From NCBI GenBank assembly GCA_035771165.1, contig JAWNZC010000238.1:1494001-1558000 (forward strand): a stretch of DNA of 64,000 nucleotides, written 5' to 3'. Source of the stretch: Paragorgia papillata. Lineage: Eukaryota; Cnidaria; Anthozoa; Scleralcyonacea; Coralliidae. The position numbers and the translations under genes were made by a program. Below the pieces are notes generated by a model. It did not search any database. It had not been told where the DNA came from and was given only the letters and a program-made list of their open reading frames with translations. Below, one piece after another: positions 1 through 10,899 of this stretch; positions within the stretch are counted from its first letter, which is position 1; each line of letters starts with the position of its first letter.

Positions 1-89
1 AATGATAATAAGCTAAATCCTTTGTTTATGCTGATTTGCATTAGGTTCGGCGCATGAGAAGAGCGACGTTTGACCTAAGCCTTATTTTT

Positions 90-2390
90 TGACTTAAGAG
101 GTGCATAGCTGACAGTCGGCCAATTATAGAGAACTGTCTTCCGGTGGAGTTGAGTATAGGATTCCACTAGATTCTCGTAAAAAGACAAGGTACTGCAATA
201 CAAACTTGCGCCCTTTTTGTTTTGGCTAAACCACTGTTTTTAATTTTTAGAAGAAAATATTTTTTTCTGCATGGAATTACCAATTAACGTACAAAGGTAC
301 AAGATTAAGTTTTGCATTTCCTTCAGCTCCAGAAGTTGATATTGACATAGCCAAGTGCCTTATTAATTTGCATTTGTAATTGTGCTTTGAGTTTGCAAGA
401 AGATCTATTTAGTTTGACTTGAAAAGTAGATAACAGCGAGCATTAAAAAACTGTCTTCAAAATTTATTATAGGATTCACTAGATTTTGTCGTAAAAAGTT
501 AAAATTTTTAGAAGAAAACCATTATTTGGAAATTCCAAAAGTATAGGAGATTATTAAAGTTGTCTTCATTCTTAGTTAGCCTGATATTAAATTTTGTCGT
601 AAAAAATCTGTGTACTACTGTATAAATTTGTGCAGTCAGTCTTGTCTTTTGTTCAAGGCGGTTGTTTAAGATCAGTTTATTAGATATGAGTAATGACCAA
701 GAAACATTTGCTTCCAAAAATACCATGTAATTAAATATACATGTCAGTGAATTCAGAGACTGAGATTCTGATTATTGCGAAAGTCCTTGCCTGCATGAGT
801 TTGAGCTTATTCTGGTTTATAAAATATAGCAATAATAGAACTTAACTATATTTATCGATTTTGTCTTTCTGTAGAACTATATATGAACTTAATTACATTC
901 TATTTTGGCTAACCCCAGACGATTTATTTTGTCTGGGAGAAGCATCGTCTTGAACCAGAAGTTTAAAAATTTTTCATCAACTCTTTCTCATCCGATGTGG
1001 TCTTGATTTTTTTTGGCCACATATAAGGCCAAACCATTTTATTCTGGCTATATAATGCCAGACCATCAGTTTAGTTCAGGGTAGAAAAGAAGTCCCAGAC
1101 GAGAAAGAATTCAGGCTTTCTAAAGTGGAGTTCAAATAGGAATACATAAACTTAATGTTGAGGAAGTTTATTTATATACTCCTTTTTTGAGAATATCTTT
1201 GAACACTGCAAATAAATAGAGGCTATTACACGGCGGTGCGACGATATGCGGGATTTTATCTTCGAGTGCTACGCTCATTTGTAAAATATTGTTCTCACCG
1301 AATGAGTAAAATATTAATTTCACCACGGGAGAAGATAATATATACGCCACGGTATGTCAATAAATTTTGTCGTAAAAAGTCTGCAGTAGTACTAGTATCA
1401 CAAACTTTTTCAGTCTCTTGTTTTTGTTCAACGGACTGTACTACTTTGGTTATGATTTACATATACATAATTTTAAATTCTTAGAAAAAACCCATTTTTT
1501 GAGATGTAAAACAATACGAGATCTATACAACTTCACAATTGTCATCGTTTGGCCTGCATAATATACAACGTAATGGAATAACAACGTAAATGCAGAACTT
1601 ATAAAATCAGATAGATACATGAAGGAAATTGTATTTATAACATCTTTTTCATTCTATTGCAAACGCGCCAATATATGTACGCTCCTTCACTTCGGTGTTG
1701 TTGAGCACTCTGTGAAGTTGCCGTGTGTACCTATTAGCGATAATGCAACGCTCACTACCCTTGTGGAAGTTTGAGCACTCTGGGCCCATGCGCACTTCAC
1801 GCTATCTGAATGTACTTCACCAATGCTGTCCCACATGCGGTTGTCACCGACGATCGCATGTGTATAAGTAATTGATGAAATTCATTCAGATTGTTCCAAG
1901 CTACACTGATGAGCTGTAGTACAGCGAAACACCGCTGTGTATATATATATATATATATATATTTCGGCGTTTCGTATCTGAAGTTAAAAACGATCTTATT
2001 TCTACTCTTTCTTGTCTGTAGTCTGCTTTGTAATTAATTTTCAGGTCTAAAATTAGACAATTTATTCTTAGCGCCAGACGCTTCTGTGTGGCGCATATAG
2101 GGAAGAAGTGCCAGACGATAAAGAATATATTCTCCAAAATGAACTCAACGTAATACATAAAATAAATACCAATGGGGTTCATGTGCATATATACTCCCTT
2201 CTAAATCCTTCTTATCTTTATGTATAGCTTTATATGAAAAAATTTAAATCTTTATGTTTTGAGCTTGTATACTGTGCCTATTTTGTTTATGTAGATTAGC
2301 ATGAATATTTTTCAGAATGTCTAGCTCAGACATAATTTAGCATATTCTAAATTAAGTGGATTTTCTTTCACAAAAGAAGAAGTATTCATC
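90..2390. repeat. Tandem duplicated non-coding unit, copy a
   Basis: This AT-rich stretch matches 2840-4204 in the same orientation and order, with many small indels. Shared landmarks are the segment around 130-260, the segment around 1560-1640, the GC-richer segment around 2060-2135 and the segment ending near 2386. No coding sequence is recognisable except a short open stretch described separately at 1687-1882. Confidence 0.6.
1687..1882 (-). other. Short GC-richer open stretch, unrecognised
   Basis: On the minus strand about 64 codons are open, ending in TGA at 1687-1689. The stretch is clearly richer in G+C than its surroundings and is absent from the paired repeat unit at 3650-3760. There is no start codon in a good context and no obvious splice acceptor. 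It could be a relic exon or part of a small transposon. I do not recognise the predicted peptide. Confidence 0.15.
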
Positions 2391-2515
2391 AAGTTTTCCT
2401 TGACGACTATACACACGAACAAATTTCCTTGTTCAAAAGCTGGCGTGACCAGCTTTGAACACCGTTCCTTGTCAAGGAAAAACTTGTCAATTTGTGTCGT
2501 ACACACGAACAAATA
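2386..2515. repeat. Small imperfect foldback
   Basis: Two arms carrying TTGTTCAAAAGCTGG and its near complement CCAGCTTTGAAC meet around 2440-2460, and the outer parts (ACACACGAAC, CTTGTCAAGG) recur around them. The segment is missing from the paired unit near 4204, so it is probably a small insertion. Confidence 0.4.
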
Positions 2516-2839
2516 AAACTTGTCAAGGAAAACTTGGTCGTCTGTGCGGGGCTTAAGACCCTTCGTCCGGAAACATTCGATCTCTATGTTCCCTGTTCGG
2601 CAATATTCCGATTTGTGTTTCTACACTGCGTACGCAGCACACTACTTTGATTTCATGTGGACCATTGGTCCTATTGGACCCATGGTCCATATTATGGGAC
2701 CCATGGTCCTATGGTAGAACTCTCAGAAGAGAAGCATGTATTATAGTTTGCTTCAGCTCCAGAAGTTGATGTTGACTAAGCCAAGTGTCTTGTTTGCCTT
2801 TGTTGGTTTAAGCTCAAATAGAGACTAAGACATCTTTTT

Positions 2840-4204
2840 AACTTAAGAGGTATACATATATAGCTGACAGTGAGTCGATTAGAACTAGTCTTCAGAGTCG
2901 AGTGGGATTCCACTAGATGCTCTTAAAAAAGCATTGTACTGCAATACAAACGTGTGCCCCTTTTCGTTTTTGCCTAACTGTTGTTTTAAATTTTTAGAAG
3001 AATTTTGGAATTGCCGATTAAGGTACAAAAATACAAGAAATTTTACTTTTTCCTTCAGCTCCAGATGTTAATGTTGACAAAGCCAACTGTCTTGTTAATT
3101 TGCATTTGTATATGTTGCTTTGAGTTTGGAAGGAGATTTGTTCAGTTTGACTTAAAAAGTAGATTTCAGTAAGCATTAGAAAACTGTCTTCAGAATTGAT
3201 TAAGATTCACTAGAATTTCTCGTAAAAAACTTTAAATTGTTGGAAGAAAACCTTTTTTGAAATACCAAAGTAGGAGATTAAGTCTGAATACATACGCCAC
3301 GATATGTCAATAAATTTTGTCGTAAAAAGTCGATCTGCCGAGTAGTACCACAAACTTTTTCAGTCTCTTGTTTTTGTTCCGAACTGTGTACTTTGGTTAT
3401 GATTTACATAGATATCATTCTAAATTCTTAATAGAAGAAAACTTTTTTTTTGGGATGTAAAACAATACGAGATCAGTCTACAAGTTCACAATTGTCATTC
3501 TTTGATCTGCATAATATATCATGTCAGAGAAATTTAAGCTGAGATTATGATCTTTGAGAAGATATATCTTTGTTTTAGTTTTAGCGTGTTCTAGATCATT
3601 CTAATGTTTGGTACGTAAAACTGAGATAACAACGTAGATGCTAAACTTATAAAATCAGATAGGTGCATGCATGAAGGAAATCGGGTGTATTTATAGCACC
3701 ATTTGCATTCTATTCTGTGTAAACGCGCCAATATATTTCATTCTGTTTTGCGCGTTTCGTATCTGGGGCCGTAAGAACGATCTTATATAACTACTCTTTT
3801 TTCGTCTGTAGTATGCTTTGCAATTAATTTTCAGATCTAAAATTAGACAATTTCTTCTGGTTGTTATCGCCAGACGCTTCTGTGTGATGCATATATACAG
3901 AGAAGAAGTGCCAGACGATAAAGAATATATTCTCCGAAATGAAACTAAATAATTATAAAACATAAAATAATTACTAAATGGGGCTCATGTGCATATATAC
4001 TCCCTTCTAAACCCCTCTTATCTTAATAAAAAATAATTTAAATCTCAGTTATGTTCTGAGCTTGTACTGTGTGCCTATATTTTGTTTATATGCAGATTAG
4101 CATGAATATTTTTCAGAATGTCTCATAATTTAGTGACACAATGTGACATATTTTAGCATATTCTAGATTAAGTGGATTTTCTTTCACAAAAAAAAAGAAG
4201 TATT
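2840..4204. repeat. Tandem duplicated non-coding unit, copy b
   Basis: Second copy of the 90-2390 unit. It is shorter, because material equivalent to roughly 600-1300 of copy a is missing. No gene is visible. The stretch from 4205 to 4630, between this unit and the copy 1 duplicon, holds nothing I recognise. Confidence 0.6.
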
Positions 4205-4995
4205 TGCAGCTTCTATGTTTGTTTTAATGGGCATGATAGATGACACTATGTTTTTTGTTAGAGCTGATCGGAAACTCGCAGTGTTGATGAGACGCAGCTT
4301 TTTATCTAAAAACACAGTTTAGTTGTGGTGAGTTCTTGTATATAAAAATAGTGGTTTTGCTCTTGGCGTAGAATAAAGTTCCGATTTAGAGAAGCAATCG
4401 TTTTTATTTATTTTCAAAGATTTGTCAGACAAGTACACACATACAAATAAGAAAACTTAAGTATAATTAACACGAAGCAAAGACAAAAGCATGGAGGGAC
4501 GACTGCCGACCACGGATTTAAAACCTCCAGTGGGCATGCAATATAAATAAACGGAGTCTATAGAACAGTTTTGGTCTAACAATTACGTCTAGATTGTAGA
4601 AACGCGCTGTGCCGAGTGGCTATAGCTAGTGTGCAAAAATATAGGGAAGTCTGGTGACATGCTTCTTCGAGAAAATTCTGAAATTCAGTAGAGTCCTTGA
4701 ACTGTCATTTTCTGCATTTTAGCAAAATATTTTACAGAATCCTGAAAATTACATGTTATATTTTAATTTAAGCCAAATGAAAAACTTGATCAAAATTTTT
4801 TTTAACTTGATCTGAAAATACGGCACTGGCAAGTGTGGAGTGAACGATTTGTGGACACTTGACATCTTTGCTAATTATGGTAAACCATTAAATAAATAAT
4901 TCTGTAATCCTATTGCCAAAATTACTTTTGGTTTCAGCAAATTTCTGAAACCCTTCACTGCCTTCAGTACTTGTTTTCGAATAGCTAAGTTTTGT

Positions 4996-5023
4996 CATGT
5001 GAGCAATTAAGAGAGTTTAAAAG
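4996..5023 (+). promoter_or_regulatory. Putative promoter of copy 1: E-box CATGTG and TATA-like TTTAAAAG
   Basis: CATGTG lies at 4996-5001 and TTTAAAAG at 5016-5023, 118 bp before the ATG at 5134. The same pair with almost the same spacing is found upstream of all four paralogues. Transcription would then start around 5045-5055, giving a short 5' leader. The role is inferred from position and conservation only. Confidence 0.5.
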
Positions 5024-5133
5024 ACGAACGTCTGCAGCAGAGCATTCACTTCGAGTTGGAAACCTCCGAGAAAGTTGGTTAAGATCAAGAAACCCGAAGT
5101 TCTGAGAGAAGAAAACAGTGTGAACATTTTATC

Positions 5134-5842
5134 ATGAAGTGTCTTGGTGTTCTCGCAGTTATTGCTTTGGCATTTGTTTGCTTACATGCAGGTATTTTTA
5201 CACTATATTATTGTAACTGAGTTGTTGTAACATCCTGAGAACGTTTTACATTACGCATCTTATTAACCGCGTTAACCATGTATAGAATGTACGGAGTTTG
5301 AAAAATCCTTGGTCACTAGTTTTTAACTTTCTATTGTGAAATTTTACTGAATGTTATAACTCTTATTGTATGCAGATGGAGCTGAGACCGATGTCGTTCG
5401 TGTGTTTGACCCAAAAGTGAACGTACAGTCTAAAAAAGAAATGCTCAATATTTTGAAAGAGGCAAACTTGGAAAAGTTTGGTTTCAAAAAGACCGTGGAA
5501 AGCTCCATTGAAACCGACGAAAATGGAGACAAGAGAGTGAAGAAAACGATCTACTACATGGTGATTGCTAAGTGTTCAGAAGCTGCTTACTGGGAAGGCG
5601 TTTTAGAGGAACGCTTACACGTCGACTTTCTCTCATCTAAACTCAGGCGAAAATTCGTTCGAGAAGTTCAAAGTCGCATCAAGGGACGTGGCACAAAGTA
5701 TTGCAAAATTGGAATGGAAATTCACCCGGATCGATTTGGTCAAGATTCTACGGTCAGTAACGTAGCAAAAAGAGGTATAGAGGGATCTCTGATTTCTAGC
5801 CGTCGGCATTGGTGGTGTTGTTATGCTAAAATTGTGTACTAG
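5134..5842 (+). CDS. Small secreted Cys-containing protein, family copy 1 (two exons)
   Basis: Exons 5134-5191 and 5376-5842 join across a 184-bp phase-1 intron with GT and AG ends, giving 174 residues. Residues 1-19 (MKCLGVLAVIALAFVCLHA) form a typical signal peptide, with the mature protein probably starting at DGAE. Residues 42-60 (MLNILKEANLEKFGFKKTV) look helical. The core CSEAAYWEGVLE is at 86-97, and RKFVREVQSRIKGRGTKYCK is at 111-130. Lys151-Arg152 could be a convertase site freeing a 22-residue tail with WCCY near its end. Cysteines outside the signal peptide are 86, 129, 167 and 168. The ATG is chosen because it is identical in position in all paralogues. It is predicted secreted, through the endoplasmic reticulum. 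I do not recognise the family; immune effector, recognition peptide or hormone precursor are all possible. The gene model is well supported, the function is not. Confidence 0.8.
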
Positions 5843-5926
5843 ACTAGCATGATTTTAGGAAAGTCCAAGTTTGTAAATTCATGCTGGATTATATTTAGAT
5901 GTAATAGATGTTTGGGTTTTAACTTA

Positions 5927-5932
5927 AATAAA
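5927..5932 (+). terminator. Polyadenylation signal AATAAA, copy 1
   Basis: AATAAA lies 85 bp after the stop codon, followed by a T-rich stretch near 5965. Its position is conserved in the other three copies. Confidence 0.6.
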
Positions 5933-6136
5933 TCTTTCATTGGGCATTAACGACGATATATGTCTTTTGCTTTTTTTATATTTATCTAATTTTATCAGTC
6001 CAAACTAATTGAGTTATAATTAACAATTTATTGCGTAAAGCTGCGAAGTGTCTTGATATAATTTACTGTTTCACTTTCTAAGAGTTTTTAATTAATGTAC
6101 ATTTGCTCAGTTTCCGTTTATTTTTGAAATTAATCG

Positions 6137-6232
6137 TCATCGTCATCATCATCGTCATATCGTCATCATCGTCGCCATCATCATCATCATTATCATCATC
6201 ATTATCATTATCATGATTCTTATCATCATCAT
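6137..6232 (+). repeat. (ATC)n microsatellite
   Basis: Imperfect ATC/GTC trinucleotide run. Its inverted counterpart in the copy 4 duplicon is at 36720-36838. Nothing gene-like is seen from here to 7440. Confidence 0.9.
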
Positions 6233-6892
6233 CAGTTCTTGGCATAAACTCGCTCAATGTTTTTGTTTAGTTCAATGTCTTTTCTTTCTTTGCCGCATAA
6301 GAGGTTGTCTTCAGGTTTCCGCATTCCTATATTAAGAGATTGCGTGAAATATAACCTCAGTGTAGTTTAGACTTGGCTTTTAATTAAAAAACTGGCGAGT
6401 GTATTGTTGTCGGCTAACAGACTGGGATCAAAGGGAATCAAAATGGCGTACGAATAAAATTTACCTTGCAAATTATGGATATTTTTAATGGACATTTATT
6501 TTTTTACAGTTTATTGTCTCTACGGTTATTTTTTTTATTGATTGGGGATATGAGTCTATCTTTGAAGTTGATCAGCAGAATTTTAGTGAGAGATTTTACT
6601 GAAGTATTTTGCTTTCTCAGTCAGTATAACAGCCGTATAATTTACATTTGTCCCACTAGTAAAAATATACTTTAAACGCTTGTGAACCAATACTTATCAT
6701 ATAGTTCTGTAGATATTTTATGGCTAAATCAGCTCACCTAATCCCAAACATTGTTGAATTAACTAGAAATAGAATGGTTGTATCCGGCATAGAAATATTT
6801 GAACTGATAAATTCCAAAATATAGCCTTTTTCAGTCAAACTACATAAACTTAGGGGCTACTAAGATATTATAGCAAATTTCAATAAATTTAT

Positions 6893-7094
6893 TAGCCCTT
6901 TGAGGCCTGGACTTCTGTGCTGAATAAAATCGTCTGGCGTTAGCTATAGATAAAATACTAAAGACTCGTCTTCAGGCTTCAAAGTGTTAAAGAGATAGGT
7001 TTTAACACTTTGAGACCTGGACCTCTCTCTGTGCTGAATAAAATCGTCTGGCGTTAGCCAGAAAAAATACTAAAGACTCGTCTTCAGGCTTAAA
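6893..7094. repeat. TTAACACTTTGAGGCCTGG foldback repeat, two tandem units
   Basis: Each unit of roughly 110 bp starts near TTTGAGGCCTGGACC and ends with the near-complement CAGGCTTCAAAGTGTTAA. The middle contains AATCGTCTGGCGTTAG. Related units occur at 9952-10192, 26036-26136, 27411-27628, 35890-36058 and 63652-63900. It is a dispersed short foldback family that tends to occur in tandem. Confidence 0.7.
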
Positions 7095-7722
7095 AATCAA
7101 GTGTTAATATTGAACAGTGATACACTATAGCTGCGGACGAAAAAGCGTTGCATAATACTATAATTTTTAAGGTCACGTAACAATCTCCATAGCAACATAT
7201 CAGGTAAAAGGTAGCGCCAAACTATATCAACAATTCCTGCAAAATATTGTGAAGATTGAACCAAACGATAGATTTGTATTCGATTTTTTTGTCATTTTCA
7301 GCCCAAAACAAGGTAGAGTCAATGAGACAATCAGTTATTATTTAAGTCTGCCTGTGTACGTACAATAAAAATACAGCAAAATGCCCGTACAGTCTAAGGC
7401 GATTCGTTAAAATGATAGACCATGACGTCCTTAACGTTATTCGCGGGTCGACTTGTCTTCACCTTAATTAACATGTCTATATTTTAACACCTCAATCGCT
7501 CTTGTTGATTATAGGGTAGCTTTTATAGATCTATTTCGAATTTGGCTTAATTATTGATTTAAGCAAAAAAAGAAGTCGAATAAATTTACAAATATGATTA
7601 CAGGTTATGAAAAATATCATGATAGCCAGTACAGTTACTATATAAAGTAGTATTTTTTGAAATATGCTAAATGAGATATCAAATTATTTGTCAAAATTTA
7701 TATAGTGTATGCAATATATTGC

Positions 7723-8372
7723 TTTAGTGTAAACCAACAGTGGACTATTACAAACCTTGCATTCTGATTGGCTGTCTATATAATTGGTAATAAAACACTA
7801 ATAGTGAAAGACTTAAGTGCTTATGAAACGAAAATTAACTTTGTCTTATTTGAAAGTAATTTTGAGATGACAGAGTAACATATTTTTCAGTTTTTTGTTT
7901 CCTTGCTTCGTTCTTGAGATATTTCAGTTCGTTTGATATATGTGAAACTAACGACCAGTGACATCACAACGTGCATAATATGACTTACTGGGAAAGGTAA
8001 GGTTATATATTATCTTTGCGATTATTAAACGGAATCAGTTGAAAATGTATATTTTTGTTGTTGTAAGGGAAAACCACACACACAATTGCTTCGAAGTGAT
8101 TCCGTCTGATAATAGCAAAGATATATAACCTTTCCCGGTAAGTCATTATACATGTTGTGACGTGATATCTTAAAAACAAAGCAAGGAAACAAAAAACAGC
8201 AAAAGATGTTACTTTGTCATTTTAAAAGTACTTTCAAATAAGACAAACTTAATTTTCGTTTTAGAAGCATTTTAAGTTTTAAATGCAAAATTATGGCAGA
8301 AAACTTGCTGAGGTTTCAGTTTGTTTCTTTAAAATAATACTTTGTCCAACTGTAGTTGGTTTATACTAAAAT
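7723..8372. mobile_element. Large foldback element, arms about 250 bp
   Basis: The left arm (around 7800-7920, with CTTATTTGAAAGTA and TTTTTTGTTTCCTTGCTT) is repeated as its reverse complement around 8175-8290. The outer ends (GTAAACCAACAGTGGA and TCCAACTGTAGTTGG) also pair. It encodes nothing. A second copy, split by other insertions, lies in the inverted block at about 30640-31850. It is probably a non-autonomous DNA transposon. Confidence 0.6.
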
Positions 8373-8933
8373 AAATAAACAATTCGTCCTCGTTTTGTCG
8401 GCTTTCGGGCTCGTTGTCTATAATTGTTAAGTATATAATATACCCACTCTATTATATAAATGAGGTCAAATGTATGTTATAAATTTGTCATTAAAGAATA
8501 CCTCATAAATTAGTTTGATACGCTATCTGTCGGACTTCAAGAAATTCAAATCAAAACAATTTACTTACTGTTGAGTTAACGAGCAGTTTTTTCTGCCGAA
8601 TACCGTTATTGCTAGAGCAAGATTTTTCTTAACTTCATTATGTGGATGTTGTATTGAATCATTTTACGCTAGTATGGTAGAGCTATTGTATCCACAAAAG
8701 AGTAAAATTAACACAAAGTGACAAAGCAAAGATAAAATCCCACCTTGTTTGCGGTTATAAAGTGGAATGAATATCATAATTTATTTATGCACAAGTACAA
8801 CAACCTGGCAGAGGATATACTGCCACACATGTAACATAATTATAACATGTTTCAGCCGTTGTTTTTGCCGTACAAGCTGTTGTAAGTAGTTAAACTCAGA
8901 AAACTCTGAGCTATACAAATCGAAATATTGTTA

Positions 8934-9013
8934 GTTTCTAACGTTTCGAGCGAAGGCCCTTCGTCAGAGAGAAACGTGACGAAGTAGGGCCTTCGCTCAA
9001 AACGTTAGAAACT
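8934..9013. mobile_element. Foldback with CTAACGTTTCGAGCGAAGG arms, hammerhead-like family
   Basis: The two arms meet around 8970, each reading GAAGGGCC..CTCGAAACGTTAG outwards. On the minus strand the left arm contains CTGACGA and GAAA separated by a short hairpin, a hammerhead-ribozyme-like core. Other family members are at 9478-9545, 28020-28130, 28740-28800, 29585-29714, 34640-34780 and 44615-44755. Confidence 0.55.
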
Positions 9014-9060
9014 ACGTTCAATAATAATTTCGGCAACGGTATACTCAAACCTTACTATAT

Positions 9061-9945
9061 TTCGATTTGTATTTCAACACTGCCTATACGCAGCACCCTA
9101 TTTTTATTTCACTGTCTCACTGAGCTATATACAGACGGGGAAACTCAGAAGTTCCTGAGTGTTCGGCAACTTACAACAGCTTGTATATATAGTAAATACA
9201 ACTGAACCTTTACTGACAATCTTGAGCTGAAAACGCTATAAACACTAACGTGTAAAATAGTTTTAGTATGCGTGGAAGCTTTGAAATCCAGTATCTTTGA
9301 AATGCCATTTTGGAGAAGGTTTTACAAAATTCTGAAGTTTAGGAAACTGTTATGTATATTAGTCAAAATAACATTTTTCAGGGTTTTGAATAAATTTATC
9401 AGTCTATTTGATTTCATATAGTGAAATAAAAGTAGCGTGCTGCGTACGTGTAGGCAGTGTTGAAACAACAATCGAAATATGGTAAGGTTTGATATACTGC
9501 CGAAACAGAGAACGTAGGAGTCTAACGTTTTGAGCGAAGGCCCTTCGTCATTCTAGAGCAAAGTGAAAAGGTGGTTTAAACTCCCGAGAGTAGTTTTGAT
9601 AATGAAATACTGACGTTTCGATGCCTTTATCAGAGTAAAATGTGATAAAATAAAATAAAACAGAGCCGCTTATATGTCTAAAAGTCGACGTAAATAAAAA
9701 TAGCCAATCAAATGTTGGGAAGGTAAGCAAACTGAATCAAGTCTAGCAGTACCGTTTACTCGTTCGGTTAATAGTATGTTTTGTATAGCTAGTCCATAAA
9801 TAAATTTAGCTAAATTTGAACGGTCTGCTTATATACGTACCGGAGTATAGAAAACTGTTAAAAAATGAAAAATGTTTTGATTCAGGACATCCATTCCAGT
9901 TAGTTACATAAATGTAGTAAGATTTTATAGCAAATTTTAATAAAT
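9061..9945. repeat. Repeat-rich block shared in pieces with 27195-28740
   Basis: 9240-9440 and 9548-9740 match 28100-28330 and 27836-28030 in reverse. 9735-9860 matches 27199-27275 directly. A hammerhead-family arm lies at 9478-9545. No gene is visible. Confidence 0.5.
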
Positions 9946-9951
9946 TTATTA

Positions 9952-10192
9952 ACACTTTGAGGCCTCATGGACCTCTCCCTGTGCTGAATAAAATCGTCTG
10001 GCGTTAGCCAGAATAAAATACTAAAGACTCGTCGTCAGGCTTCAAAGTGTTAAAGAGATTTTAAAGAGGTTTTAACACTTTGAGATCTGGACCTCTCCCT
10101 GTCGGCCAAATGAAATCGTCTCAGTGGCGTTATTCCAGACTGCCAGAATAAAATCAATAAATCTTAAAGACTCGTCGTCAGGCTTCAAAGTT
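9952..10192. repeat. TTAACACTTTGAGGCCTGG foldback repeats, two units
   Basis: Two tandem units of the same family as 6893-7094. The second is interrupted at its end by the 224-bp MITE at 10194. Confidence 0.7.
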
Positions 10193-10193
10193 A

Positions 10194-10417
10194 AGCCCTA
10201 ATCAAACGAGAACGCAAGTCGTCGCAAGTTGGCAGTCACGCTATCTCAGCCAGCCGCTCTGAACAGTTTCCCGAAAATATCATGTACCGTGACAAAGTTA
10301 AAACTTGTTTAAAACACTCATGAAACCTTTATTTTGTTAATTTGGGTGTTCGAACGACCGCCACAGAAATTCTGACTGCCAACTTGCGATGACTTGCGTT
10401 CTCGTTTGATTAGGGCT
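10194..10417. mobile_element. PIF/Harbinger-like MITE, TIR AGCCCTAATC, TSD TTA
   Basis: This 224-bp element has long inverted ends (AGCCCTAATCAAACGAGAAC) and is flanked by TTA at 10191-10193 and 10418-10420. The uninterrupted repeat elsewhere (27620-27630) supplies the empty site. A second copy at 25511-25732 is flanked by TAA. A 3-bp TTA/TAA target duplication is the known hallmark of the PIF/Harbinger superfamily. There is no transposase inside. Confidence 0.75.
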
Positions 10418-10539
10418 TTAAAGAGATACATTCCTCATTGCGCTACATTAAGTTCTTTCTTTAAAAAGTCTAAATATACTGCTGGCCATACTTTTTGCAT
10501 TTCTGTATCAAAGAAAACAAAACTTTTTTAAGGGGACAG

Positions 10540-10633
10540 AATCCGCGAGGGGGGACAATATCCGCGTTGCGTAGCGGATTGTGTCCGGGGGGACAGTTTT
10601 TGCGGGGACACTATCCACTGGGACACCGGCACC
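10540..10633. repeat. GC-rich GGGGACA repeat, inverted partner at 63435-63530
   Basis: Degenerate GGGGACA/GTCCCC motifs with internal symmetry. The block 10495-10900 is found in reverse at 63305-63565, but there it lacks the 168-bp insertion that follows here. Confidence 0.6.
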
Positions 10634-10639
10634 GTCCGG

Positions 10640-10807
10640 GGTTATTACTCGCTGTTTCGCGCACGAATATGCATTAGGGTTAGGGTTAGGATTGAGGTTA
10701 GGATTAGGGTAAGGATTGGGGTTGGGATCAGGGTTAGGATTAGGGTGTTTTCAGGGTCAGGGTCAAAGAATAACAAATTCGTGCGCGAAACACAAAGTAA
10801 GCACCCA
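10640..10807. mobile_element. 168-bp MITE carrying degenerate TTAGGG repeats, TSD GTCCGG
   Basis: Inverted ends contain TGTTTCGCGCACGAAT (left) and its complement (right). The element is flanked by GTCCGG at 10634-10639 and 10808-10813. The paralogous site near 63415-63425 has one GTCCGG and no insertion. The loop (10674-10751) holds about a dozen imperfect TTAGGG units, the animal telomere motif. It is therefore a mobile element with a telomere-like loop, not a chromosome end. Confidence 0.75.
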
Positions 10808-10899
10808 GTCCGGCTAAATGGCGATTCATTAAAATTATAGACTAATAACGTCCATACCGTTATTACGCCGCCATGTTTGTTTCTATTTAAAAAGATCTT

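Larger units (their letters stand above)
4632..7440 (+). repeat. Duplicon of gene copy 1 (inverted partner at 35580-38345)
   Basis: About 2.8 kb containing gene copy 1 matches 35580-38345 in reverse orientation along most of its length. The match includes the promoter, both exons, the intron, the 3' UTR, an ATC microsatellite and the downstream non-coding DNA. The downstream part (about 6500-7430) also matches 25160-26457 directly, behind gene copy 3. This points to segmental duplication rather than retroposition. Confidence 0.8.
7535..9060 (+). repeat. Duplicated block with inverted partner at about 29880-32060
   Basis: The block matches 29880-32060 in reverse orientation; the partner is longer because of later insertions. 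It contains a large foldback at 7723-8372 and a smaller one at 8934-9013. No protein-coding gene is recognisable. Confidence 0.65.

Noticed and set aside
10674..10751. Chromosome-end telomere
   Set aside because: The TTAGGG-like run is short, imperfect and enclosed in a MITE with inverted ends and a target duplication.
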